A program made the translations under genes and the position numbers. A DNA stretch of 64,000 bases from Haematococcus lacustris (taxonomy: Eukaryota > Chlorophyta > Chlorophyceae > Chlamydomonadales > Haematococcaceae), in the NCBI GenBank assembly GCA_030144725.1, contig JASKMD010000006.1, positions 6,001,912 to 6,065,911 of the forward strand, in the 5' to 3' direction. Shown here piece after piece: positions 21,016-31,911 of the stretch. Position 1 is the stretch's first letter; each line of letters opens with the position of its first letter. The notes beneath the pieces were generated by a model. It did not search any database and was not told the DNA's origin. It saw only the letters and a list, made by a program, of their open reading frames with translations.

Positions 21016-21223
21016 TGTAGCGTGCAAGACACCACGCTGACAACCGTTAACTACCTTCGTTCCCACAGCGTGACACGGCCAGGGTTTAGAACGTTTCCCC
21101 CGAGGAGTCGAACCTCTGAAGCAGGTGTGCGCGAAGGCCCACCTGCCCCTTTCGCCCACCATGTCACACTGCAGTACAGAAGTACCGTGAGGCGAGCTAG
21201 GCTTCGAGGAGCCGTTCGCTACA
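21016..21223 (-). repeat. 3' LTR of outer chromovirus
   Basis: 208 bp, TGTAGCGTGCAAGACACCAC ... GAGCCGTTCGCTACA on the plus strand, matching the copy at 34418-34625. Preceded by TSD CCACG. On the element's sense strand it contains GAGGTTCGACTCCTC, a tRNA T-arm-like hairpin with a perfect B-box (see 21102-21116). Confidence 0.95.
21102..21116 (-). promoter_or_regulatory. T-arm / Pol III B-box-like hairpin in outer LTR
   Basis: On the sense strand: GAGGTTCGACTCCTC, a 4-bp stem with a 7-base TTCGACT loop. It contains GGTTCGACTCC, which fits the GGTTCGANTCC B-box consensus. The same sequence is in the other LTR at 34504-34518. Function unknown. Confidence 0.5.
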
Positions 21224-21236
21224 TTCCTCCCCCTCC
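21224..21236 (-). other. Polypurine tract of outer chromovirus
   Basis: The minus-strand purine run GGAGGGGGAGGAA directly abuts the 3' LTR, the normal place for plus-strand DNA priming. Confidence 0.8.
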
Positions 21237-21295
21237 AAAGAGGAAACGTTCCGCCCTCGTGAGAACACGAGGACTCGCAACACTAATTAGTGATG

Positions 21296-24200
21296 CTAGG
21301 ACAAACCATGCACTGCATTATATGCAGTCAACACTTCTAGGCAGTTCACAAGGTTATTCCTTGGCTCCCATGTGTTGTAAGAGTCATCATAACCCTGCCA
21401 CTTGACTAAGTAGCCTCGTGCTTTACCAGCACGCACGCCACGATGGGCAAGCAACTTCTCCACCTCATACAGAGGCGCCTCATCCAACCACTCCACAGGA
21501 GGAGGCAGGTGAGGATGCTCACTGGTGTAGGGTCTCAGAAGAGACACATGAAACACAGGGTGCATGCGCGCCATGGCTTGTGGCAGGTCCAGGCGAACAG
21601 CAACAGGACCTACATGCTCTAGCACCTTGAAAGGTCCTATGAACCTAGGCAGCAGCTTCTTAGCCTTACCTGGCTTCATCCTGAGGTTCTTAGTGCTAAG
21701 AAGCACCAACTGACCAGTGTGGTACTCCACCTCCTGACGTCCCTTGTTGGCCATATAGGCCTGTCGCCGCTGAGCCAGTTCCATGAAGTGGCGAGCCTGC
21801 TTGACATTGCTCTGCCACCACTCAGACAGTCTCCTGGCAGTGGGACAGTACACCTCGCCAGGCAGCTCCAGCAGGGCAGGTGTCAGAGGTGACTGGCCAG
21901 TATTGACCAAGAAGGGCGTGGACTGGATGGACTCCTGCCAACTATTGTTGACAGCAAACTCAGCCAGAGATAGGAAGAAGGGCCAGTCAGACTGAGCAGG
22001 TGAGATATAATGGCGAAGCATTTCCTCTAGGGTACGATTGTACCTCTCAGTCTGACCATCAGACTGTGGATGATAGGCACTAGACTTACATTCCTTTACA
22101 CCAAGAATGGTCATAATTGACGCCCAGAAATGATTAGTAAAATGGGAGCCCCTATCAGAGATGATTTCTCTAGGTACTCCATGGTGTTTAAACACATTGT
22201 CAATGAAGAGACGGGCAAAGCTCTCAGCATTCATAGACTCACGGCAAGGCACAAAGTGCACCATTTTAGATAGCCTGTCTACAAACACGGCAATGGCATC
22301 AAAGCCATGCTCACCAGGAGGTAGCTTAGTAATTAGGTCCATTGAAATAGACTCCCATCTGTCATAGGGTATGGCCAGAGGCGTGAGCAGGCCTCCAGGT
22401 TTGGTATTAACAGATTTGTTACGCTGGCAAGCATCACAGTTGGCCACATAATGGCGTACCTCAGACCTCATGCGGGGCCACCAGAACATCCTGGAGATAC
22501 GCTCCAGCGTTTTGGTAATGCCCACATGACCTGCAAACTGCGCATCATGCATCTCCACCAATATCCTGGTTTTGAGCTCTGGGCAGTTAGGGACCACTAT
22601 CTGGTTCCTTTCTCTGGTGCGATACAGCCCATGCTGATCCTGATCATACTGATCCACCATGCTGGCAAAAGCCTCATCTGCTGCATACGCTGCCAGCAGC
22701 TGCTCTGTCATATTGACAGCATGCAGAGGGTGCAAAGGCACAGGGGGTGGGGGCAGAGGCTGCTCCAGCACCAGCTGTGGCTGCGGCTCCTGCTGCGGCT
22801 GCTGCATAACTGGCTGCTGCTGCTGCACAGTAGCTTCCTCCCCCTCCAAAAGGCGCTTCCTGCTCCTGGTCATAACCATGACAGGGTTTGTGACAGGAGC
22901 ATCAGGTATGCGTGACAGGGGGTCAGCAGGGTTAGTATCACCAGGCAGGTATTCTATGGTAAAATTATAGCGTGAGAGGAACTCTAACCATCTGGTTTGG
23001 CGTCTTGATAAGACTTTCTGTGTTTTCAGAGCCACTAAGGGCTTGTGATCTGTATACAGAGTGAAAGGGACACCCTCCAGGTAGCAACGCCACTCTTTAC
23101 ACGCAGTAATGATAGCAAGTAATTCCTGCTCTCCAGTGGTGTAATTCTTCTCAGCTGGAATCAGCTTTTTGCTTAAATAAGCCAGAGGGTAACCCTCTTG
23201 CATGAGCACAGCTCCAACGCCTTGCAAAGAGGCATCACAGTATACCTGGAAAGGCTTAGTGATATCGGGTATTTTAAGTAGAGGTACTTTAGATATTGCA
23301 TGCTTGAGAGCATCAAAAGCCTGTAATTTATCATCAGGCCACTTATGCCAGTTAAACTCAATGCCGACTTTACCAGTCAGATCAGTGAGCGGTGCTGCAA
23401 GAGCACTAAAATTGTGTACAAATTTGCGCACAAAATTGGCTGCACCCAGGAATTGCTGCATTGCAGTCAAGCTGCGTGGCACAGGCCAGGAGGTGATGGA
23501 TTTCACCTTATCAGGGTCAACAGCAATACCCTGGTCGCTGACTATGTGACCCAGAAACTTCAGGGCAGTTTTTAGAAACTCACATTTTGACAGCTTGGCT
23601 TGGAACTGATGTTTCCTTAGCAGCTCCAAGACCCTCCTGAGATGATTGAAGTGATCTGGAACTGATTTGGACATGATGAGTATATCATCAATATACACCA
23701 GGGCACAGTCATTAATGACATCAGCAAAGGCATTATTCATAACACGCTGAAACGTGGCAGGGGCATTGGTTAAGCCAAAGCATAGCACCTTAAACTGGTA
23801 CAAGCCAGTAGGTGTCCTGAAAGCTGTCTTGGGCACATCCTCATCAGGGATCCTAATCTGGTGATAACCAGCCTGTAGATCAAGTGATGAGAACACCGTG
23901 CAACCAGCTAACCTGTCAAACAGGTCATCCACTCTAGGCAGTGGGTACTGATCCCTCAAGGTAATCTTATTGAGCTGGCGGTAATCCACGCACATCCTTA
24001 ACTCACCTGACTTCTTTTTCACAAAGAGGACAGGTGCAGCATAGGGTGAGGATGACGGCTCAATGATGCCCTGTTCCAGGAAAGCAGCAACCTGCTTCTT
24101 CATCTCCAGCAGCTCAGGTTGGCTCATCTTATAAGACGGCAGAGCTGGTGGCTTACAGCCAGGCTGAAGAGGGATGGTATGTCCCACTGGACGTTGAGGG

Positions 24201-24443
24201 GGCAGTTTGTTGAAGGGTGCGAAGACGTCCTCAAACTCAGATATGAGCGCTGTCAGCTGAGCTGCCACAGCATGGGGAATGTTGGTAGGGTAATTGATAG
24301 GTGTGTCAGGGGGTGAGGTTGTTGTTTGAGTGTGAGGGACAGGGTCATTGGACAGCAGATTTGCTGGAGAAGGGGTAGGGTGCACGGACAGCAGATTTGC
24401 TGGAGGGGGGGTAAGGTTGACGGGTTGAGAGGATATCAGAGCG
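21296..24443 (-). CDS. Outer chromovirus pol, 3' portion: RT, RNase H, integrase, chromodomain
   Basis: This is the downstream part of a pol frame interrupted by the nested element; reading resumes at 24443. RT motifs include RMCVDYRQLNKITLRDQYPL, SSLDLQAGYHQIRI and LVYIDDILIMSKS near 23680. RNase H has YCDASLQGVGAVL, TGEQELLAII and YTDHKPLVAL. The integrase has a zinc-binding HHCC (HDAQFAGHVGITKTLERI ... CDACQRNK) and the DDE core (AVFVDRLSKMVHFVP, IISDRGSHFTNHFW, AYHPQSDGQTERYNR). It ends with a chromodomain: YEVEKLLAHRGVRAGKARGY, LVKWQGYDDSYNTWEP. The final stop is at 21296-21298. The protease segment at 31912-32501 is in register once the nested element and one TSD copy are removed (codon GTC across the junction), so pol was intact when it was interrupted. 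Confidence 0.93.
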
Positions 24444-24448
24444 ACCAG

Positions 24449-24641
24449 TGTTACGTGTTAAACCAGCGAATAATAGGACGTGTGGCTCAAGATCCCAGGG
24501 CGTAGTCAACGGAGAGATCTCCGGGAGTCGAACCCGGCTTTTGACACCGGTCACCACACTTCCTACTACACACTGGTTATTAGAGGGTATACGAACGGGT
24601 GGCCTTATTGGCATAATAACCTGACGCATTCCCACGTTACA
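24449..24641 (-). repeat. 3' LTR of inner chromovirus (uninterrupted)
   Basis: 193 bp, TGTTACGTG ... CCCACGTTACA. It serves as the empty-site reference for the insertion in the other LTR: here GGTTAT runs directly into TAGAGGGTATACG. Confidence 0.95.
24531..24547 (-). promoter_or_regulatory. tRNA T-arm mimic / B-box in inner LTR
   Basis: The sense strand reads CCGGGTTCGACTCCCGG: a perfect 5-bp stem and a 7-base TTCGACT loop, exactly the geometry of a tRNA T-psi-C arm, with GGTTCGACTCC matching the Pol III B-box. The second copy is at 31075-31091. The outer family carries the same 11-base core in an otherwise different LTR. Confidence 0.55.
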
Positions 24642-24650
24642 TTCCCCCCC
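24642..24650 (-). other. Polypurine tract of inner chromovirus
   Basis: Minus-strand GGGGGGGAA lies immediately upstream of the 3' LTR. Confidence 0.8.
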
Positions 24651-24783
24651 ACCAGGTTCATTGTTGAATCAGCTGTCCTCAGCTGGTGTGTCTAGGTGAT
24701 TGCCCCGCCCCGGCTACTTGCAGTAGCGACGGGACTCGCGCCTTCGCGCTTAGTGTCAAAAGCATTAGTAAAGAGTATGAGAT

Positions 24784-27700
24784 CTAGAGCTCTGGCAGTG
24801 CTCCATGTTCTTCAATGTAAGCTTGCATTGCCTCTTCACAGTTCAGGAGGTTCTTTTGTGGCTCCCACGTGTCATGCTCCTCCGAGTAGCCAGCCCACCG
24901 AACTAGGAACTCCAAGCCTTTCTTCGCCTCTTTGCTCTTGGGCCGGCCCTTGCCCCGGTTGCGGCCTTTGAGCTTCACGACCCTGTGAGCCAGCAGCTTC
25001 TCAACCTCATAGACAGGTTCTCCTTCTAGCCACTGCACAGGAGGCGGTGCCGCTAAGTTAGGCGTTTGGTTCCCACAGTAGGGCTTGACTAGGGACACAT
25101 GGAACACGTTGTGCATGCGGTTCCAGCTAGGGGGCAGATGCAGTTGTACTGCCACCTTGCCAATCATTCGCAGCACTGTGAAGGGCCCCACATATCGTGG
25201 TTTCAGTTTTCGCACTCCTTGCTCATTTTGGTTGTTTCTCATGTTGACAGTACTGAGCAACACCTGTGCACCCGGGTGATACGAGACTTCACGTCGCTTG
25301 CCATCGACCAAAGCTTTCATCCGCTGCTGAGCCACTCACCAGCATTGTTTGGCTTTCCGCACAGCCTTTTCGATACCCTCCACAAACTCAGCTGCCTTAG
25401 GCACTTTGCGTGGTAGGTCCATCACAGCTGGCGTCAGCGGATGCTGGCCATAATTGAGGAAGAATGGCGAATTGCGCACCGTCTCGTGCCATGAGTTGTT
25501 TATGGCGAACTCAACCCAGGGCAAGTGGTCTGCCCAGTCACTGTGGTTCTCATCGACATAATGTCTTAGCATTTCTTCAATGATTCTGTTAGCTCTTTCG
25601 GTCTGGCCGTCAGTCTCAGGATGGTAGGCACTGGACATACACAGCTGGGTGTGGCACAGCTCGCACACATGCCTCCAGTACTGGCTGTTGAAGATAGGAC
25701 CACGGTCACTCACGACCGAGGCCGGCAGGCCATGTAGCCGCACCACTTCACGATAGAACAGCCGGGCAGCGTCTGCAGCACTGATTGCCTCGTGTGTAGG
25801 GACCAGATGCACCATCTTGCTGAGCCTGTCGACATAGACCATGATGCTGTCATAGTTTTGCTTCCCACTCTTGGGCAGTTTTACAATCATGTCCATACTT
25901 ATGCTTTCCCAGCGACGACCAGGTATAGACAGGGGTTGGAGCTTGCCGGCCTTGAGGCGGGTGCTGGGCTTGTTGCGCTGGCAGGCATCACATTGCCGCA
26001 CATAGTCCTCCACATCCTTGCGCATGCCTGGCCACGTGAAGTAGCGGTTCACGCCATGCCATGTTTTGCTGATGCCCATGTGACCAGCATAGTTGGCATC
26101 ATGGCATGACTCAAGCACCTGCCTCCTGACAAGGGGGCTCTTAGGCACAACCACCTTGCCACCGGACATCCATAGCCCCGCTTCACTCAACTCATAGGCT
26201 TGTGTGTAGGCACGATCAGCGAACCGCTCATCGGTGCTGTAGCCTTTAATGATTGCCTCTATGAGTGAGTCACCTGTTGTCGTGCTGTACTCGGTGCTCG
26301 CCGCAGGTGTGTGTGTGGCCGAGTCCAGCTGGGTCTCCCCCCCACCAGGCCACTCATCACATGGGGCAACAGGGTAAGGGACGACAGCCCGGCCATCAGC
26401 GCATGGGCGTCTGTGGCGGCGTGTATCAGCTGGAGGGCATGGCGCAGCCGGTGGAGGCTGACCAGTGGACTGCTGTTGCAGCAGCCCAGCTTGGCGCCGT
26501 GTCAACACCAAGGCATACACGCCAGACACACATAGGGCGGCACCAACGGAGACCATGATAGGCTCTCCGTCATCGTCATCACTGCCAGTGCTGGTCATCT
26601 GGTATGTCAGAGCAGGATTGCGACTCAGCGGATCTGCCACATTGCCCTTCCCTGGCTTGTACTCAATGTGATGGTTAAAGCGTGCCAGAAACTCCATCCA
26701 TCGGGCTTGCCGCCTGGAGAGATTTGTCTGTGTCTTGAGATAGATCAATGGGTTGTGGTCAGTCACGATGGTCACATGCACGGCCCCGTCAAGGTAGCAG
26801 CGCCATTCTTGCAGTGCTCTGATGATACCCAGAAGTTCTTGCTCTCCTGTGGTGTATTTCATCTGTGCAGGGGAGAATTTGTGGCTGGTGTATGCCACCA
26901 CTCTACCACCCTGCAAGAGAACACCTCCCGTGCCGACCAGTGAGGCATCAGACCACACTTCAAACGGCTGGTTGGGATCAGGGAGCGCCAGCACTGGAGT
27001 GGAGCATAGAGCTTGCTTGAGAGCGTTGAAAGCTCTTAAAGCAGGCTCTCCCAGTTGTTGCCAGTTGGTACCGGCAGCCACTTTCTCACCGGTCAAGTGT
27101 GTTAGTGGGGCCGCGATGGTGCTATAACCAGCAATGAACCGCCGGAAGAAGTTGGCCAACCCCAGGAAAGCTTGTAGCTCTTTGAGGGATGTAGGGACAG
27201 GCCACTCCTTGATGACTTGCACCTTGGCAGGGTCTACTGCAATGCCTTGCCTGCCGACGATATGCCCCAAGAACTTCAGTTCTGGTCTGTTGAAGTCACA
27301 CTTGCTCAGTTTGGCATACAACTGGTTGTCTTTCATTACTTGCAGTACTTCTTTTAAATGAATAGCATGCTCTTCTGGTGAGCTGCTCATCACCAGGATG
27401 TCGTCTAGATACACGAGCACAAAGCCCTCTTTGAGCTGTTTCTCAAACACACGGTTCATGACACGTTGGAATGTAGCCGGTGCATTTGTCAACCCAAAGC
27501 TCAGCACTTTGTACTGGAACTGGCCCTCAGGGGTCACAAATGCTGTCTTAGGCACATCTTCAGGTGTGATACGGATCTGGTGGTAGCCACTTTGCAGATC
27601 CAAAGAGCTGAAAATTGTCTTGCCTTGCAGTTTGTCAAAGAGGTCATCGATGCGTGGCAAGGGATACCTATCCCGCACCGTGAGCTTGTTCAGTGCTCGG

Positions 27701-28788
27701 TAATCTACACACATCCTCAAAGTCCCATCACGCTTTTCCACAAATAGGACTGGAGCGCCGTAAGGACTGCAGCTAGGCTCAATGAGCTTTTTAGCTAGCA
27801 GCTCGGCCACTTGCTTTTTCATTTCATTCATTTCTCTGAAGGTGTAGCGCCTAGAACGCTGATAAGGTGGCACGTGATCAGGCACCATGCGAATGGTATG
27901 CCCAACTCCACGGTCAGGTGGCAGCCCTGATGGCATGTCTTGGAAGACCTCGGGATACCTGTCATGTACCAAGGAATCCACCTCACTCTGGGGCATGAGC
28001 CCATGCACATGTTGTTCAGTTTTTGATTTTTTAGCACTGCCCGCAATCACCGAAGCAAGCGACCCACTGTGCCATCCTTCATCAGCATCGCCATCATCAG
28101 GTTGCACCAACACCAAGACACTTGGGCAGCCTTTCCTGAGTGCTCGCGCTGCTTGCTGCGCGCTGCACTGCTCCACAGGCTTGTTGCTGTTTGCCATGTG
28201 GGTCAAGACTGCAATGCCAGGTTGAAATTTGAGATGTTGAGAATGAAGCTTGTGTTTTTTGCCTTGTACTTGGATGTGGCAGATGTTAGTGCTGACGTCT
28301 AGTAGCGCGTTATGCGATTTTTGCCAATCAGCACCAAGAATTAGATCAATGCCATCAAGCATTTGAGGCAGAATTTTAGCCACGACAGGTGTCAACGACT
28401 TTTGCATGCACACCATTCCATGCACCTGGCTGGTAATGGGTAGCACAGCATTGTTTGCTGCAAGCACCTGCACCTTGTGCTCCAATGGTGCTAGAGTGAC
28501 GTCTGCTGTGGGGTTGGTATTCAGCCACTTCTCAGACAGGATTGTGTACGTGGCGCCTGTGTCAATCATAGCCACACACTCTCTGCCTCCAAGCCTTGCT
28601 GTGAAGACAAAGGGGAGGGCTAGCTGCTTTGTTTTTATTGGCGTGCAGACAGCGCCAAGGATATTGGGAGTCAGGAACGGTTGCTGAGAGACATCATTGT
28701 GTACATCTCTTACATACAGCAATGTGTTAGGCAACTGGCCCTGCTCAATACCTGGTAAGTCACATCCATAACTAGTCCAGGCAAATTC
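24784..28788 (-). CDS. Inner chromovirus pol: protease, RT, RNase H, integrase, chromodomain (one in-frame TGA)
   Basis: The frame opens directly after the gag stop (TAG 28789-28791) in the same register; no ATG is needed if the stop is read through (first candidate start near 28734). Protease: CVAMIDTGATYTILSEKWL. RT: RMCVDYRALNKLTVRDRYPL, SSLDLQSGYHQIRI and [13 protein letters not shown]. RNase H: WSDASLVGTGGVL and VTDHNPLIYL. Integrase: HDANYAGHMGISKTW ... CDACQRNK, VYVDRLSKMVHLVPT, VVSDRGPIFNSQYW and [19 protein letters not shown] at 25336-25338 follows KAKQCW and interrupts the frame before the C-terminal portion. The same frame then continues to a chromodomain (PVYEVEKLLAHR ... LVRWAGYSEEHDTWEP) ending at 24784. 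Unless that TGA is suppressed, the integrase loses its GPY/F-type region and chromodomain. Confidence 0.9.
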
Positions 28789-30702
28789 CTAGCAATCAGC
28801 CTCATAAGGGCACTGGCACTCAGGGTACGGATAGCCGCAACCCTCGCACAGCTCAGGCTGGTACACAGGGGCTGCTGCCACAGGCCAGGTCTCAGCTGGC
28901 TGCCAGGTAACCTGACGCGGGTATCCACGGCCCCTGCCTCGGCCCGGTGGCATTCCCCGGCCTGACGCTGATCCTGAAGGCTGGCCACCACGCCCCCTGC
29001 CACGCCCCATGGGCGGCGGTGCTGCGTACGGGTTGTACCGGTACTGACGTGCACCCCTGACACCCCTTGCATGGTGCGGAGCTGACTCATGCTGAGGCGC
29101 AGCTGCGCTAGAAGGGTGGGTTGGCGGGTGGGTTGGAGGGTGGGAGGGCTGAGCCGCTGGGCCATAACGCTGCTGCGCAGGCTGACCACCCACTTCACGC
29201 CAGCTGCCATCCACATTCTGGATGTGGCGGCCATCATCCGACACTGACATGCCCTGCGCATTGCGAGCAGCAAAGGCTCTTTGAGAGAAACCACCACGGC
29301 CACTAGACCGATCACCCCTGTTCCACTTGGGCAAAGCAGCTACAGCATTGTGCTGTGCATCTGGTGCTTCTGCCACAACAGGTTTGGTGGTGCTGGCCAT
29401 GCCTGCCTCTTTGCCTGCAGCATACTGGATGCATGCATTCAGATCAGTCCATACTAGACCGTCACTATCTCGTGCGCACTTCTGACGCAGGTCGGGTGTG
29501 AGACCTCTGACAAACATGTCACAGAGGATGGGCTGCGGCACTTCAGCAGCCTTGAGGGCCTCTAACCTGAACGCTACTGCGTACTCTAGCACGGCTTGGC
29601 CTGGTTGCTGCTTCACAAGGCCTTGCACAAGCCGATTCATGGCAATGTGCTTGGTGTCATGCAGGTGGTACCCTATCAGCTCTTTCATGTAAGTTATCAC
29701 TTCATCGGCTGTCATAGCCTTGCCCTGGCTGTGGGCTTGGCTCACCTTGACACCAACCACCTTGCGCAGGTCATCTGTTGTGTGGAGCATGAGAGTCTCA
29801 GTGAGCTCCTGGTTCAAAGCAGACGCATAGCGCCGTATGTCAGTGACAAACATGTCAAAGTCCCTGCCCTCTAGCAAGTCTTTGCTGCTCCATTTCTTAA
29901 TCACAGGGAGCGTAACTCTTACATTGCTTCTGGCCACTTGGGTGGGCTCTACATGCAAGGCTGCAGATTCTGCACGGCTCACCGGCTCTACAGCGTGCAG
30001 GCGCCCAGCTGCATTCAGCAGCTGTTGGGCTGAGGTTGTGAAGGCATTAATTGCCGCTGTTTTGGCCTCTCCTGGCCCGGCCGCTGCGACCACTGTCGCT
30101 GCAGCGGCGACCTCTTGGGCCAACTGCTGTACAGGCTGAGGCTGAGGTTGGGCATGTGGTTGGGGCTGGGGTGCACTGGGCACCGCGGTCGGCACTGCGG
30201 TCGACAAGAGAAAGGTGTTATCAATTGCGGGTGCTGCTTCGCATTGCACACCCATTTGCGAAATTGGCATACCTGCAATGGGCGTGAAGCTAAACAGCGG
30301 AACGCTGCTGGCAGCATTTTGCTGTCCCGCGCCTATGGCCGCGTTACTGGGTTGTTGGGCTGCTACATTCTGCTGCCCCGCGCCTAAGGCCGCGAAATTC
30401 TGCTGCTCAGCTGCTTGCGCGCCATGGGCAGCAACATTTTGCTGTGGTACAGTGCTCAGGTTTGCTAACCTCTGTTGCACCTGTTGTACCTGCTGCTGGT
30501 TTGAGGCCGAATGAACAAGCTGATTCCGGGCATCTGTATCGATTTCTGAAAGCAAGGCATCACCATACAAGAAGCAAAGCATGTCACGGAATTCCTTCTT
30601 TGTGCGACATGTCAACAGCTGTTGGTGTTGTGCACGCGTCAAGCAACTCAGTGCACCGCTCATTGAACGCACCTCAACGGCTGTAAATAGCAAGTTGGAC
30701 AT
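28789..30702 (-). CDS. Inner chromovirus gag
   Basis: The chosen start is ATG 30702 (MSNLLFTAVEVRSMSGALSC); the frame is open a few codons further. It has an N-terminal region with a Q/A-rich linker (FAALGAGQQNVAAQQ). A capsid-like segment follows (KKWSSKDLLEGRDFDMFVTD ... YAVAFRLEALKAAEVPQ). The C-terminus is an Arg/Gly-rich nucleic-acid-binding tail (MGRGRGRGGQPSGSASGRGM). It ends in a Cys-rich tail, CEGCGYPYPECQCPYEADC, which is not a standard CCHC knuckle. The stop is TAG at 28789-28791 with pol continuing in the same frame, which suggests gag-pol made by stop readthrough. Confidence 0.85.
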   Translation of the reverse strand: MSNLLFTAVEVRSMSGALSCLTRAQHQQLLTCRTKKEFRDMLCFLYGDALLSEIDTDARNQLVHSASNQQQVQQVQQRLANLSTVPQQNVAAHGAQAAEQQNFAALGAGQQNVAAQQPSNAAIGAGQQNAASSVPLFSFTPIAGMPISQMGVQCEAAPAIDNTFLLSTAVPTAVPSAPQPQPHAQPQPQPVQQLAQEVAAAATVVAAAGPGEAKTAAINAFTTSAQQLLNAAGRLHAVEPVSRAESAALHVEPTQVARSNVRVTLPVIKKWSSKDLLEGRDFDMFVTDIRRYASALNQELTETLMLHTTDDLRKVVGVKVSQAHSQGKAMTADEVITYMKELIGYHLHDTKHIAMNRLVQGLVKQQPGQAVLEYAVAFRLEALKAAEVPQPILCDMFVRGLTPDLRQKCARDSDGLVWTDLNACIQYAAGKEAGMASTTKPVVAEAPDAQHNAVAALPKWNRGDRSSGRGGFSQRAFAARNAQGMSVSDDGRHIQNVDGSWREVGGQPAQQRYGPAAQPSHPPTHPPTHPSSAAAPQHESAPHHARGVRGARQYRYNPYAAPPPMGRGRGRGGQPSGSASGRGMPPGRGRGRGYPRQVTWQPAETWPVAAAPVYQPELCEGCGYPYPECQCPYEADC

Positions 30703-31002
30703 GTCGACTAGCAAAGGGCTGACGAACGGCTGTGAACGGCAGACGAACGGCTATTGAAGCGCTCACTTACCCATTTGATGCTTGCGTTTCCACCAATCCC
30801 ACAGTTGGTCGCGATATTGCTGGAGAATTAGCTCTTGATGCGGCTCCCACGGAAAACTGAGTTTACCGCGGCAGTTTGCGAGCCAATTATGCTGCTCCAC
30901 ACGGCTGAAAAACTCGGGGTATTCTGAGCAAGCGGTTTCTACGACGAACGCCTCGAAATCGATTTTTGTGACCCGGAGGCGTCAGCCTCGGTCGGAAAGC
31001 AT

Positions 31003-31911
31003 TGTTACGTGTTAAACCAGCGAATAATAGGACGTGTGGCTCAAGATCCCAGGGCGTAGTCAACGGAGAGATCTCCGGGAGTCGAACCCGGCTTTTGACA
31101 CCGGTCACCACACTTCCTACTACACACTGGTTATGTAATGGATAATCGGCGGGCCGAGTACATTATGCGAAAATAATGGACGAGTCCTAGGCGAGGCGGC
31201 CATATACACCGAGGCGCAGCCGAGGTGTATATGGCCGCGGAGACGAGGACGAGTCCATTAGATTCGCGTAATGTGCGAGGTGGAGGCGATTATCTGGTAT
31301 ATCTGAGGTCCGCGGCCCGTCAATTATACAAAAGCGTACCCCGCGGCCCGCCAATTATACAAAAGCGTACCCCGCGGCCCGTCAATTATACAAAAGCGTA
31401 CCCCGCGGCCCGGCAATTATACAAAAGCGCGGTCAACGTTAGGTCAAATATCTGAAGTTTTTGACAACGAAGTAGCTTAGCAGCAACGACAAAGCGTTCC
31501 CTTTGTCTTTCCGCTATGAGCGCGGCCTGCCCAAAGCCCGAAGCTTCTAGTCAACATGCCAGCCTGGCAAATATAAGTATACATGCCAGCCTGGCAACAT
31601 GTCCGCTAAGCTACCGCGCTTTGCTGCAATTGCCGCGTTGAGGTTGCAATAGTTGCGTAGGCGAGCTCTTTCGGGAAACTCGCGACTTGCAGGTTTCGAC
31701 GTGCAAGCCTTACATGCAACTAGCACACTCGCGACTTGCGGTACACTTGCGGAACACGCGGAGCTAGCTGCTCGCCCTTTGCAGCCTTGATATACTCATC
31801 CGAGTTATGGAAAATTATTTGATCCTGTATTTTGCATACACTTCAGATATTAGAGGGTATACGAACGGGTGGCCTTATTGGCATAATAGCCTGACGCATT
31901 CCCACGTTACA
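31003..31911 (-). repeat. 5' LTR of inner chromovirus, split by a 716-bp insertion
   Basis: The LTR sequence at 31003-31134 and 31851-31911 together equals the 193-bp copy at 24449-24641 with about one substitution. The T-arm motif is at 31075-31091. Splitting of the 5' LTR probably disables or rewires the promoter of this copy. Confidence 0.93.
31135..31850. mobile_element. Unclassified 0.7-kb insertion with hairpin and 31-bp tandem repeats
   Basis: The insertion is defined by comparison with the intact LTR at 24449-24641. A possible 3-bp target duplication TAT flanks it (31132-31134 and 31848-31850). Contents: a long imperfect hairpin around 31171-31262, whose arms include GGCGGCCATATACACC and GGTGTATATGGCCGC; then about four copies of a 31-bp unit (CCGCGGCCCGTCAATTATAC...) at roughly 31312-31430; then an AT-richer part. 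That part has an inverted pair, ATATCTGAAGT near 31448 and ACTTCAGATAT at the right end. No ORF of note. I cannot assign a superfamily. Confidence 0.6.

Larger units (their letters stand above)
24449..31911 (-). mobile_element. Inner Ty3/gypsy chromovirus nested in pol of the outer element
   Basis: The terminal repeats start TGTTACGTG and end CACGTTACA: a clean 193-bp 3' LTR (24449-24641) and a 5' LTR (31003-31911) enlarged by a 716-bp insertion. An exact 5-bp duplication, ACCAG, flanks the element (24444-24448 and 31912-31916). On the minus strand it contains gag (28789-30702), pol (24784-28788), a purine tract next to the 3' LTR (24642-24650) and a primer-binding region close to 31002. Apart from the insertion, the LTRs show about one substitution (AATAACCTG versus AATAGCCTG), so the element is young. 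It has an in-frame TGA within integrase. Confidence 0.93.

Noticed and set aside
24531..31091. True tRNA genes in the LTRs
   Set aside because: Only a T-arm-like hairpin is present; I could not fold an acceptor stem, D-arm and anticodon arm around it.
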